Shown one piece after another: positions 1 through 7,354 of a stretch of DNA of 64,000 nucleotides. Numbering within the stretch: the stretch's first letter is position 1; each line of letters starts with the position of its first letter. The position numbers and the translations under genes are program-made. Under the pieces are notes generated by a model, which made no database searches, was not told the origin of the DNA, and worked only from the letters and a program-made list of their open reading frames with translations. Origin of the DNA: Protula sp. h YS-2021 (Eukaryota; Annelida; Polychaeta; Sabellida; Serpulidae); assembly GCA_949752745.1 (NCBI GenBank), contig OX457024.1:112038104-112102103 (forward strand). The letters are read 5' to 3'.

Positions 1-315
1 TGCTTAGATTTTGATGACTGCTGCCCACACTAAAGAGACGTGTCATACGCTCATCACTATGACATTTCGTCATTAAGTCATCAATGATAAGTAAGTTTGG
101 TTTCTTCGATTAAAACGCTCTTCAATGTCATCTGGAACGCCTTGGTAAAATTCCACGCCTTTCATTCCCTTGTACAAAGGCTGATCTGCTGCATAGAGCC
201 ATAAAATGCTTTTTGGAGAGGGTTGAATCAACTTTTGTTCTAGAATTTCCTTCACCAGAGACGTTTTGCCACTGCCTGTAGGTCCAGAGACTAAACATGT
301 AAATGGATGCTTCAT
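1..315 (-). pseudogene. Polinton packaging ATPase (FtsK/HerA, A32-like), frameshifted 5' part
   Basis: Predicted DNA-packaging NTPase of the virion. The start is taken as the ATG at 315, because its ATGA overlaps the integrase stop codon (TGA at 314-312). Residues near the N-terminus carry a Walker A motif, GPTGSGKT. The open frame then hits a stop near position 73. The expected Walker B (LLIIDDLM) is present from about 108 downwards, but in another frame, so one frameshift lies between the two motifs around 95-112. The gene then runs off the left edge of the window. The family normally has about 200-250 residues. The motif pair and the position after the integrase make the assignment firm; the frameshift makes this copy non-functional unless it is a sequencing error. 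Confidence 0.8.
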
Positions 316-1421
316 TGTTGAATGTCTGTTTCTTTCACCCAACTGTTAAACTTGTTTGGCCAACCTAACCACTTGACAAATAATTCTTTCACACCTCCTC
401 CTCGTCTTTTACGTGTTTTCAAGACTTTTTCAATTCTATAAATAGATTCAATATCTTTGGTCCTTTTCTGCAGTTCTTCTTCATAGAAATGCCCATCAAT
501 ATCTTCGTCTAAAAAGTCTTTCACACGATATAAATGTATTCCTTGCTTCTTACAACGATGTGTGACAATGAAGACTTCTTTCGTCCATTTGATGTGATAA
601 TCGCGTTGAAACACGTATTTAATGTGGGAAATACGAACATGATCGCCAATGTTAAATTTGTACTTCTTCTTCTTCTTCTTCGGTTTCAATTTCAGTTTGT
701 CGACATACATATACTTCCACACTTTTGATTCGTTGTCTTTACAAATCTCGGCTGGAGCATATTTATTAGGAAGAGAACCATGAGGTCTATGGTTGTAATT
801 GTACACCAAGTCTGGAAGAATGTCTAAGTAACGGTAAGTTTGATTATGTAGAAAATACCGATACATCATTCCCTTTAGAGTACGAATGACTCTTTCAGCA
901 AAGTTGGCTTTGGTTTCATTCTTTGTGGTATAAGCATGAATGCCTTCTTTCTTCAAAAATGCTTTTACCCATCTGTTTTTAAATTCTGTTCCTTTATCAG
1001 ACCTTAGAGTTCGCGGTCTTCGTCGTGTGTCATGAAAAATCTTTTGGAAAGCTTGTATGACGCTGGTATGTGATTTATTAGGTATTGGCTGTACCCAGAC
1101 ATATTTCGAAAACACATCAATGACAATGATTAAAAAGCGTATGTCATCATTATAGGGAGCTATGTTTCCCATATCAGCCAAATCAATATCCCACATGTCA
1201 TCAATGCCACGTGTAATCACACGTTGTCTTTTGAACCTGTATTTGACAGGTTGGAGTAAACTGAAAGCATCTTGATCCTGCAGCCATTTCTTCCATTGTG
1301 ACTGTGTGACTGGTTGATCATGTTTTCTTAAGATGTGATACAGTTTGTAAGGACCAGCAAATGCTCCAGGCTGTCCAGGTTTGAAGTACATATCAGTCAA
1401 GTAGTCTTTCCACGTCGACAT
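312..1421 (-). CDS. Polinton integrase (rve/DDE) with C-terminal chromodomain
   Basis: Retroviral-type integrase that would insert the element. The start chosen is the ATG at 1421 (MSTWKDYL), 38 bases downstream of a TATA box; the open frame extends a little further upstream without another good start. It encodes about 369 residues. The catalytic triad is visible: Asp in WDIDLADM, Asp in RSDKGTEF, Glu in FAERVIRTLKG. The C-terminal 50 residues form a chromodomain (IYRIEKVL...FVKWLGWP...SWVKE), typical of Polinton and chromovirus integrases and thought to target chromatin. The reading frame is intact. Its stop overlaps the ATPase start as ATGA, a compact virus-like arrangement. A lysine tract lies before the chromodomain (TTC/CTT repeats on the plus strand near 660-690). 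Confidence 0.92.
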   Translation of the reverse strand: MSTWKDYLTDMYFKPGQPGAFAGPYKLYHILRKHDQPVTQSQWKKWLQDQDAFSLLQPVKYRFKRQRVITRGIDDMWDIDLADMGNIAPYNDDIRFLIIVIDVFSKYVWVQPIPNKSHTSVIQAFQKIFHDTRRRPRTLRSDKGTEFKNRWVKAFLKKEGIHAYTTKNETKANFAERVIRTLKGMMYRYFLHNQTYRYLDILPDLVYNYNHRPHGSLPNKYAPAEICKDNESKVWKYMYVDKLKLKPKKKKKKYKFNIGDHVRISHIKYVFQRDYHIKWTKEVFIVTHRCKKQGIHLYRVKDFLDEDIDGHFYEEELQKRTKDIESIYRIEKVLKTRKRRGGGVKELFVKWLGWPNKFNSWVKETDIQQ

Positions 1422-1458
1422 GATGAATGAAAAAACACGTCTGAACAGAACAGCTTTT

Positions 1459-1466
1459 ATTTTATA
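1459..1466 (-). promoter_or_regulatory. TATA box of the integrase gene
   Basis: TATAAAAT on the minus strand ends 38 bases before the integrase ATG at 1421. That spacing fits a start of transcription around 1430-1436 and a very short leader. Confidence 0.5.
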
Positions 1467-1519
1467 ACTCAACCAACATCACTTAACTAACATACATTTA
1501 TAACTTAACTAACAAGTTT

Positions 1520-1852
1520 TTACAAATCAAGTATAGATACAATGGTATGAATAACTGGAGACCATTGGTCTTCAATGAACACTAACCAATGACTGAGTTC
1601 ATCCAATGTAATAGCATCTACACCATATTTCTCACAACGCTGATTTGCATTCTCTAACACTTTATCTAAATGCATGTAATATTTAGCTTCATTCCAATAT
1701 GTATAAACAGATGCAAAATGACAAGTATGTTCTGAACACTCTTCATGTTGACAAGCAGGACAGACTAAATATGCAAACTTTTTTACAGCTGATAACATTT
1801 CTTCACAATAAGCTTTTTGCACAATATATTGTCTCAGTGTCATGTCAGCCAT
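1520..1852 (-). CDS. Small Cys-containing Polinton protein, possible divergent member of the local paralogue family
   Basis: An intact frame of 110 residues of unknown function. It starts at ATG 1852 and overlaps the end of the preceding gene (stop at 1845) by 8 bases, as in a packed viral genome. A CPACQHEEC...HTCH stretch at about residues 31-45 could bind a metal. The second half has a YW..A......L pattern that resembles the YWELAHSMLNL segment of the neighbour at 1845-2111. This suggests, weakly, that it belongs to the same expanded family. No signal peptide or membrane segment is obvious. I do not recognise a named domain. Confidence 0.6.
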   Translation of the reverse strand: MADMTLRQYIVQKAYCEEMLSAVKKFAYLVCPACQHEECSEHTCHFASVYTYWNEAKYYMHLDKVLENANQRCEKYGVDAITLDELSHWLVFIEDQWSPVIHTIVSILDL

Positions 1853-2111
1853 TATAGTGCAGCATACAGCGCTCTCTCACTTCATCAAACAGTTTTGGAT
1901 CAAATAGAGCATACACTGCTTCCACATCAAACTCCTCAGCTCCAGACTCTTTGATGAAATCCTTACGCAAGTTTGATAAGTTCAGCATGGAATGAGCAAG
2001 TTCCCAATAGATGTTGAAATGTTCCAGTTGTTGTTCAACAGTTCCAAAACGTGCTAGTTCACTTATCATATAGTCCACAAACTTGTTCTTGAAACATGTT
2101 TCTACATCCAT
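1845..2111 (-). CDS. Polinton accessory protein, paralogue family member 3
   Basis: An 88-residue intact frame of unknown function. It begins MDVETCFKNKFVDYMI and aligns by eye with the proteins at 2768-3121 (MDACFKNAYVDLMI) and 3883-4278 (MDDVFIVNYADYVF). All three share an N-terminal Asp-Phe-Tyr/Phe-Asp pattern, then a leucine, a Gln-rich turn, a Trp about 35 residues in (YWELAH here), and an F(I/L).E segment followed by acidic residues. The predicted fold is mostly helical. Tandem copies with this divergence point to an accessory gene family amplified within the element. The role is unknown; interaction with the host is one possibility. Confidence 0.65.
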   Translation of the reverse strand: MDVETCFKNKFVDYMISELARFGTVEQQLEHFNIYWELAHSMLNLSNLRKDFIKESGAEEFDVEAVYALFDPKLFDEVRERCMLHYNG

Positions 2112-2172
2112 CTTTTACATGTCCACACGTCTGCACACCATGACGGTTGGCAAGCAAATGAAAAAAAAGTCT

Positions 2173-2601
2173 CTAACCCTCACACAACATTTCTAACAAC
2201 TTTCCCATAATATTCTGACCAGGATATTCAGATGACGCATGTTTCACACCAGCTCCCCACCAATGATCATACGTTGCTTCAACTAAAGTTTTGTCTTTAC
2301 ATTCTTTCAACTTGTTGCGAAACAATACACACTGATCCAGTTTGACTTGTAAAACATCTTGCATTTTGCTTCTCTTCACTGGTAAGGATATGGTTTTATC
2401 CCTTTAGCAATACGTTTTGCTTCATATCCATTTCTGGATGACACAATGGCTGAAGCAATATCTGGACGGTGATGAAACACTGCTTTCATATTGATACAAC
2501 GCCTCACTTGAGTTGAACACATGTCCATACTTTTCAAGTCGTGTTGGAAACATGTTTGAATGAACGTCCTTATGACCGCTGAATAGTACAAGATTCTCCA
2601 T
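2173..2601 (-). pseudogene. NADAR (YbiA/DUF1768-like) domain gene broken by two compensating frameshifts
   Basis: NADAR proteins are predicted or shown N-glycosidases acting on ADP-ribose-like or riboflavin-pathway intermediates. The start is ATG 2601. The first part (to about 2488) has the family signature FNSSEALYQY. The middle part (about 2487-2379) continues the domain in a second frame (KAVFHHRPDIASAI...EAKRIAKG). The last part (2379-2173) returns to the first frame with the C-terminal signature LVEAT..WWG.G and G.N.MGKLL. Together they cover a complete domain of roughly 140 residues. One shift lies near 2484-2490 and the second at 2376-2382, where a TGA ends the middle frame. The two shifts cancel. 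An inactivated gene or sequencing indels are likelier than programmed frameshifting. Confidence 0.75.
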
Positions 2602-2767
2602 GTTGACTTTGCTTCTGCTGTTTTATTCTAACATGTCGGTTTCTTCCTGTAATAAAATATCTTTTAATATATTTGCTGCCTCTTCTATCATGTTCTTTCT
2701 TTGTTTACGTTGAAATCACTCACATAAAACTAAATTTGCTAGTAAGAAAGACATTGTTATCAATTCA
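2602..2767. other. Spacer between two Polinton genes
   Basis: A short AT-rich spacer holding the possible intron acceptor of the upstream gene (AG at 2731-2730) and a 22-codon open stretch. No independent gene is supported. Confidence 0.4.
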
Positions 2768-3121
2768 CTATGTTGTTACAAAGATGATTAAAAAGGTTTT
2801 TATATAACTTACTTGATAAGGCTGCTCGGTTTCCTCTTCTTCTTTACAATAATCTCTCAAATGATCAACTACGGTGAAATATACTTCAACATCAGTACGA
2901 GCAGAATAAAGTGCAGAATCAAAGTCAAAGTCAGGATCTTCTTCTATTCCAATTTTATGACATTCTCCAAGAAATCTTGAATGCAGTTCAATCACATCAA
3001 GACTATGATGTACAACATCCCAAAAAGCATCCAAATGATAAAGTTGATAGTCTGGAGTGCCACAGCTAGCAAGTTTAGCAATCATCAAGTCAACATAAGC
3101 ATTTTTAAAACATGCGTCCAT
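2768..3121 (-). CDS. Polinton accessory protein, paralogue family member 2, possibly spliced
   Basis: An open frame of 117 residues starting at ATG 3121 (MDACFKNAYVDLMI). It is the clearest partner of the 1845-2111 protein: CFKN..VD.MI is shared, then a Trp (AFWDVVHH) and FLGEC with an acidic stretch after it. The last 15 residues of the unspliced frame look unlike the rest. They begin exactly at a perfect splice donor (CAA|GTAAGT, GT at 2812-2811). A pyrimidine-rich tract and AG at 2731-2730 could be the acceptor, giving an alternative short C-terminus. The function is unknown. The encoded chain is helical and acidic near the end (EEEETEQ). Confidence 0.65.
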   Translation of the reverse strand: MDACFKNAYVDLMIAKLASCGTPDYQLYHLDAFWDVVHHSLDVIELHSRFLGECHKIGIEEDPDFDFDSALYSARTDVEVYFTVVDHLRDYCKEEEETEQPYQVSYIKTFLIIFVTT

Positions 3122-3145
3122 CTTGTTTCAGTGTCTTGTGGGCTT

Positions 3146-3802
3146 TTACTTTGCTTCACTGACTTTAAGTACTCCACACTTGCGACAGAAGTTGTTCGGT
3201 TCACACAACTTGCAATTATACTTGTGACAGTGGCAATGATAATCTTCCACATATCCACAAGCACCACAATAGTCACAGGTTAGTCCAAGTTGATTTTGTA
3301 CGTTCATGTTCTCCAGCTGAACTTCAGCCAGCCTTTTCTTGGATAGCTTTGACACCTTCATCCGATCATCCTTTTGCAGCTTGATAGGAGTTATGACATG
3401 ACATTCCTGACATGGCGATAGGGCTGAGTTGATGTTGTCCATCTCCTGAAGCAGTGTCTCCCATTCACCATCATTCATGTTGATGTAATGTGTGTATTCT
3501 TTCCCTTCAAATCGTGACGTGCGCACAAAACTCACATAGCGCATATCCAAGTATGAAATGACTTCAAGCCACTTCGTTTGCGTTAAGTATAGTTTGAAGC
3601 CAATGTCGCGTAAATTTTTCAAGCTCTGGCACACAATCTTCCACAAAGATGGTGAATAAGCACACCATCTCTCTCCACGTGTGATGCGTAGAAATGGCCC
3701 ATATTCTCCATGCTCCACAGTAATGGTTAAGTTAGCACTAATTTTAAAGCTGCTGCTGCTGCTGCTGCGCTGCGCTGCTGCGCTGCTTGTCTTGTTCTCC
3801 AT
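3146..3802 (-). CDS. Polinton Cys/His-rich protein with a possible PC4-like central region
   Basis: The start is ATG 3802, in a near-ideal Kozak context (GCAGCCATGG) 76 bases after a TATA box; this is preferred over the longer open frame upstream. It encodes about 218 residues. It opens with a Ser/Ala tract from CAG/CTG-type repeats. A central beta-rich region (ITVEHGEYGPFLRITRGERW..., then YINMNDGEWETLL) recalls PC4-type single-strand DNA binding domains, but only by loose pattern. The C-terminal 45 residues are dense in Cys/His (CDYCGACG...HCHCHKYNCKLC...FCRKCG), consistent with two or more zinc sites. A nucleic-acid binding or transcription role is an inference. The frame is intact. Confidence 0.65.
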   Translation of the reverse strand: MENKTSSAAAQRSSSSSSFKISANLTITVEHGEYGPFLRITRGERWCAYSPSLWKIVCQSLKNLRDIGFKLYLTQTKWLEVISYLDMRYVSFVRTSRFEGKEYTHYINMNDGEWETLLQEMDNINSALSPCQECHVITPIKLQKDDRMKVSKLSKKRLAEVQLENMNVQNQLGLTCDYCGACGYVEDYHCHCHKYNCKLCEPNNFCRKCGVLKVSEAK

Positions 3803-3877
3803 GGCTGCCACAATGTATTGATGATCCACTCCCTCCAACTGTCTGCTGAGAAATGACTTCACTCTGCTGAGTCCACT

Positions 3878-3887
3878 CCCTTTTATA
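3878..3887 (-). promoter_or_regulatory. TATA box of the Cys/His-rich gene
   Basis: TATAAAAGGG on the minus strand. It lies inside the last codons of the preceding gene, 76 bases before the Kozak-type start at 3802. It resembles the TATAAAAGG boxes at 4338-4346 and 58187-58195. Confidence 0.55.
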
Positions 3888-4278
3888 CCCAACTGGTTGC
3901 TGAGTCAGCTCCCTTGCAAAGTTTTGAGTTCACTTCAACTCGTCCATGGTTGAATCGAACAAGCTCTGATACATTCGTCTTCAATGGAACATCGTCATCA
4001 TAATGTAAAATGATTCTTGCAGCTACAGCTAACATGAGCTCAACTGCCCAAATTGTATTCGCGTTGATAAATGCTGAATCAATGTTATAAGTTAACGGTA
4101 AATGTAGATCTTCACATTCACGTAGAAACGAGCGGATGAAACGATCTCTTGGAATGGTCTTTCCAACAGCTTCCCAATGCTGATGTAAGTTCTTCACTTG
4201 CAGCATCCAATCCGATTCAAAAGCAGGAAGCTTTGAAAACACATAGTCAGCATAATTCACTATGAAGACGTCATCCAT
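3883..4278 (-). CDS. Polinton accessory protein, paralogue family member 1 (terminal-repeat-proximal gene)
   Basis: The first gene inside the right terminal repeat. An in-frame ATG exists at 4314, but it lies only 24 bases after the TATA box. The ATG at 4278 has a strong context (ACCATGG) and gives a protein beginning MDDVFIVNYADYVF, which lines up with the starts of the other family members. It encodes about 131 residues. Shared landmarks are the Y.DYV start, a Trp in HQHWEAVG, and FLRECED followed by a hydrophobic helix. The C-terminal 30 residues are specific to this copy. The function is unknown. Its promoter is part of the terminal repeat, so it is probably expressed early or constitutively. 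Confidence 0.65.
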   Translation of the reverse strand: MDDVFIVNYADYVFSKLPAFESDWMLQVKNLHQHWEAVGKTIPRDRFIRSFLRECEDLHLPLTYNIDSAFINANTIWAVELMLAVAARIILHYDDDVPLKTNVSELVRFNHGRVEVNSKLCKGADSATSWV

Positions 4279-4337
4279 GGTCTCTACACATCTGTGAAGA
4301 AGTAATGTTGACATTGTGAAGTTTTCTCGTCACTCTT

Positions 4338-4346
4338 CCTTTTATA
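4338..4346 (-). promoter_or_regulatory. Terminal-repeat promoter TATA box
   Basis: TATAAAAGGAAGAGTGA reads leftwards from 4346. The same 17 bases follow the TATA box at 58195 in the other Polinton end. Upstream of both lies AACAAGTTACACACCATA. Conservation of box and upstream element in two copies that lead into different genes marks a promoter carried in the terminal repeat. Confidence 0.75.
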
Positions 4347-4551
4347 AAACTTTGATGGTATATGGTGTGTAACTTGTTCAAACTTATTTAATACTTGTTC
4401 AAAATTGTTGACTCAGCAGAATGTATCACCAATTGACTAGTTGACATGTTTCACTCATGCTTTTATGCTACTGCCATGTAATCAAATTATGGTGTGTAAC
4501 TTGTTCAAACTTGTTCAAAGAATTATTAAAATTGCTGACTCAGCAAAATGT

Positions 4552-5065
4552 AAGTCGACCCACCGAAAAAAAAAGTTTAGAATTGTTCGAAACGGATAAA
4601 TATGCAAAAATCACAATTTCGAGGGGGGGGGGGTCGGTCGACCCAAAAAATGAAAAATGTTCAGAATCGTCTGAAACGGATAAATATGCAAAAATCACAA
4701 TTTCGAGGGGGGGAGGGGGTCGGTCGACCCAAAAAATGAAAAATGTTCAGAATCGTCTGAAACGGATAAATATGCAAAAATCACAATTTCGAGGGGGGGG
4801 GGGGGGGGGTTCGGTCGACCCAAAAAATGAAAAATGTTCAGAATCGTCTGAAACGGATAAATATGCAAAAATCACAATTTCGAGGGGGGAGGTCGGTCGA
4901 CCCAAAAAATGAAAAATGTTCAGAATCGTCTGAAACGGATAAATATGCAAAAATCACAATTTCGAGGGGGGGGGGGGGGTCGGTCGACCCAAAAAATGAA
5001 AAATGTTCAGAATCGTCTGAAACGGATAAATATGCAAAAATCACAATTTCGAGGGGGGGGGGGGT
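4552..5065 (+). repeat. G-rich tandem repeat, about six copies of 80-90 bp
   Basis: Each unit runs GGTCGACCCAAAAAATG..., GTTCAGAATCGTCTGAAACG, GATAAATATGCAAAAATCAC, then TTTCGAG and a run of 7-18 G. The first copy (4552-4632) is diverged, while the inner ones are nearly identical and differ mainly in G-run length. Each unit has a palindromic GGTCGACC and a TATGCAAAA that is close to the octamer ATGCAAAT. Open frames through it on both strands are by-products. Confidence 0.9.
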
Positions 5066-5187
5066 CATCACTTTTTTAGGGTCTGTTGTCGATTGACTTC
5101 GGAAATGAAAGCTTGACTTCATTGACTTCGACGATCATCGACTGCGCCAAAACTCTCATGCAAACCCTAGGAAGCCGCCACACAGCA

Positions 5188-5373
5188 TGACGTCATTATG
5201 ACCTCATTATGACCTCATTATGACGTCATGGATGGTCGCGCCTTTCCTAACGCTTATCGTGACGTCACTTCCGGTCCAGACGTCACTTCCGGTCCAGACA
5301 ACACTTCCGGTCCAGACAGCACTTCCGGTCCAGACGCTATGACGTCACTTCCGATCCATACAGTATGACGTCA
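5188..5373. promoter_or_regulatory. CRE/ETS site cluster at the Polinton end
   Basis: Perfect TGACGTCA palindromes at 5188-5195, 5221-5228, 5260-5267, 5340-5347 and 5366-5373. CACTTCCGG (ETS-type) occurs four times between 5266 and 5328, in a 20-24 bp tandem unit with GTCCAGAC. In two units the sites abut as TGACGTCACTTCCG, the known composite ETS-CRE arrangement. A reduced version exists at 59100-59123. Confidence 0.7.
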
Positions 5374-5407
5374 CAAAGTGCGGTGGAACTCTTATTTCTA
5401 CACTACT

Positions 5408-6400
5408 CAAATAAATTTGCTTAGCGGGTGGTTTTACATATTAATTCTTTCGACTGTCTGTTTGCTCTGCTATAATATAAATCCCTTGTATGCTTCGTAA
5501 AAATAGAATGATTTGTATACGGTAAAATTATACCACCCTGTCGCTAAATAATTGTGTGAGAAATCGGAACAAATCAGTGACCCATAACTGCTTTTCACAT
5601 ACACTGAAATGCTCATTATTTTGTGTCTGTCGTGAAATTGTTAAAACAAATCAAATCCTGTACTCAAATTTCTGGTCCGTGTATGAATTTTAACGTTTTA
5701 ATTAAGAACGTTTTAATTAAATTTGTGGAGTATGTTTTTTTTAAGGTTAACAAAAACGTTTACACAGGTTACCTAGGAAGCAAAATTAAAGGTTACACAC
5801 AGCAAAATGCAATACAGCTGATAATTTTAGTGGTTTGTGTTCATTGCGTTTATATTTTGAGAAAGAACTCAGGAGTCGTTTAAAAGATTATAGAGGCTGG
5901 TTAATTATTTTGAACGAATTCCATTGGTCTTTGTTTGGCATTTAAAATTTCCTTTTATGTTGTAAATTGTAATTATAGCTAAAATGTCAAGTAAACTATT
6001 TTATTAACGGTGCAGTGTGTGTGTCATCAGCCGTCCTTAGCTCACTGGTTTGGACCATTTATGCTAGTAAATTCTTAGTGATTTTGATTTAGCTATTCTT
6101 TAAATATCAGATGATTCATGAATTGTTAAATGTAATATCGACAATGCATACCATCTGGTTTATTTAAATTTGTCAAAGAGGAAATCAAATCTCTATTTTC
6201 GTCGAATACCAAATAAATTTAACTCCCTACACTATTGAGCTATCGTATCGCACTTGAGAAACACATTATAATTCAAACCAACAAATAAGTCTTAATTTGG
6301 TTGGTATTTGTTGAACTTCAAAACTCTTTTTTTGCTTGGTGCTTTGTACAACGATTTGTTCTTAGCAAGATTGCCTGTCTTCACAAGTGATGTTTAATCA
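5408..6400. other. Noncoding flank between Polinton end and BEL/Pao element
   Basis: AT-rich sequence with no supported gene. It holds one inverted copy of a dispersed repeat (about 5745-5835) that recurs at 9790-9900 and 60890-61020. A BEL/Pao long terminal repeat might lie here, but no direct-repeat partner was found after 9.6 kb. Confidence 0.5.
5745..5835 (-). repeat. Dispersed repeat A, copy 1 (inverted)
   Basis: The reverse complement reads GCATTTTGCTGTGTGTAACC, then TTTAATTTTGCTTCCTAGG and TAACCTGTGTAAAC. It matches 9795-9870 and 60910-60975 closely. Confidence 0.75.
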
Positions 6401-6409
6401 TATCACAGT

Positions 6410-7130
6410 TGGAAGAGGTCTTTCAAAACGCTTATTTTTGACCGTAATGTTCCGGAAAATGAGAGACTGTACTATTAAACCGACACGCATGGAGAGACCA
6501 AGGAGTGCGTTGAATGCTACCTGATGCGTACGAGCAAGCTTTTCGTGATTTGGACCGTCGGCTTGGAAACAGTTTTGTCATCGGAGACAAACTAAATAGC
6601 TCCCTAAGGTTTATAACAAAGATGCTCAAGGTTTGGGGAGGTTTGCAGATTATCTTCATCAGTGCGAGTCGTGCATGTCCATGATTTCAGGTCTTCAATG
6701 CCTCAAAGATCCCAGGGAAAGTCGAAGGTTTTTGTTTAAACTCCCTCACTGGTTGGTGCAGAGATGGAGGCGCAAGGATGCTGGATTACAGTCTGAAACG
6801 ATTAGTTTTCTTCCTTTCCAGGTGTTTGTGCGATTTGTGGTCAAAGAGGCTGACATAGCAATTGAGCCTCATAAGCATTTAGACAGTTCAAAGTCAGATG
6901 CTTAGTGCCGCAATCCTTCCAACTTTTCGGGAGAAAAAGTTGCTTCTCATGCGCTCGGTGAAAAAGATGCTTCATCACAGTCAAAGGGTACTTTTTGTGT
7001 TTGTTGCGCAATCTCTGATCAAATGTGTCGATTTGTCGAAGCTTTCTGTAACAGCCAAGAATGCGTTCGTTATGCTAAAAATGTACCGTTTGTATAAAAC
7101 ACCCAACTTGTCTCCATGATTGTGTACAGG
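6410..7130 (+). pseudogene. BEL/Pao Gag remnant with zinc-knuckle relic
   Basis: Structural Gag of the retrotransposon. The region at 6415-6620 reads as the N-terminal Gag domain in broken frames. From 6633 to 6905 one frame stays open and carries the domain core: FADYLHQCESCM, LKDPRESRRFLFKLPHWL, then FVRFVVKEADIAIEP. Around 6990-7080 a Cys-rich stretch (CVCCAISDQMCRF...CNSQECVRYAK) is what remains of the nucleocapsid zinc region. At least three frameshifts are needed to read through. There is no sign of recent activity. Confidence 0.75.
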
Positions 7131-7354
7131 CTTAACGGAAGGAACAGCAAAGGCCGAAAGGCGCTTCTTCATTAAAAGTAGATGCACAAGAGTTTGCGCC
7201 TTCTCTTATTCAACAATGATCAGCTTCGGATCAATTTGTTGGTTACCCAAATTTTCACGCTTCTGACAGTATTGCTGCTCAGTCATTACCTAATGCTACT
7301 CTGAATGGAAATAATTTCCTCAGTTCTATGACCGTTTCTCTGTATTTGTAGCAT

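Larger units (their letters stand above)
1..5407 (-). mobile_element. Polinton/Maverick-type element, right end (left end outside window)
   Basis: A virus-like self-synthesising DNA transposon. It is recognised by a chromodomain rve integrase next to an A32-like packaging ATPase, with short overlapping reading frames all on the minus strand. The right terminus is placed at 5407, where the sequence ends ACACTACT. This agrees with the AG...CT termini known for Polintons and matches a second terminus at 59152 in 17 of the last 22 positions. The first six flanking bases are caaata; the matching target duplication would lie outside the window. The DNA polymerase, protease and capsid genes of a complete element are not in this part. 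At least two genes are broken, so this copy is probably inactive. Confidence 0.85.
4316..5407. repeat. Polinton terminal repeat, element 1
   Basis: Noncoding end of about 1.1 kb. From the genes outwards it contains promoter-like units with the core TATGGTGTGTAACTTGTTCA (4360-4550), the G-rich tandem array (4552-5065), a unique 100 bp, the CRE/ETS cluster (5188-5373) and the tip at 5386-5407. The same parts, reduced, occur in the same order at 58.18-59.15 kb. The left copy of this element would be needed to define the inverted repeat formally. Confidence 0.7.

Noticed and set aside
4457..5122. Open frames on both strands with repeated ETDKYAKITIS-like or SVSDDSEHFSFF-like blocks
   Set aside because: They come from the G-rich tandem repeat in the Polinton end. 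Frames on both strands are equally open because the unit lacks stops.
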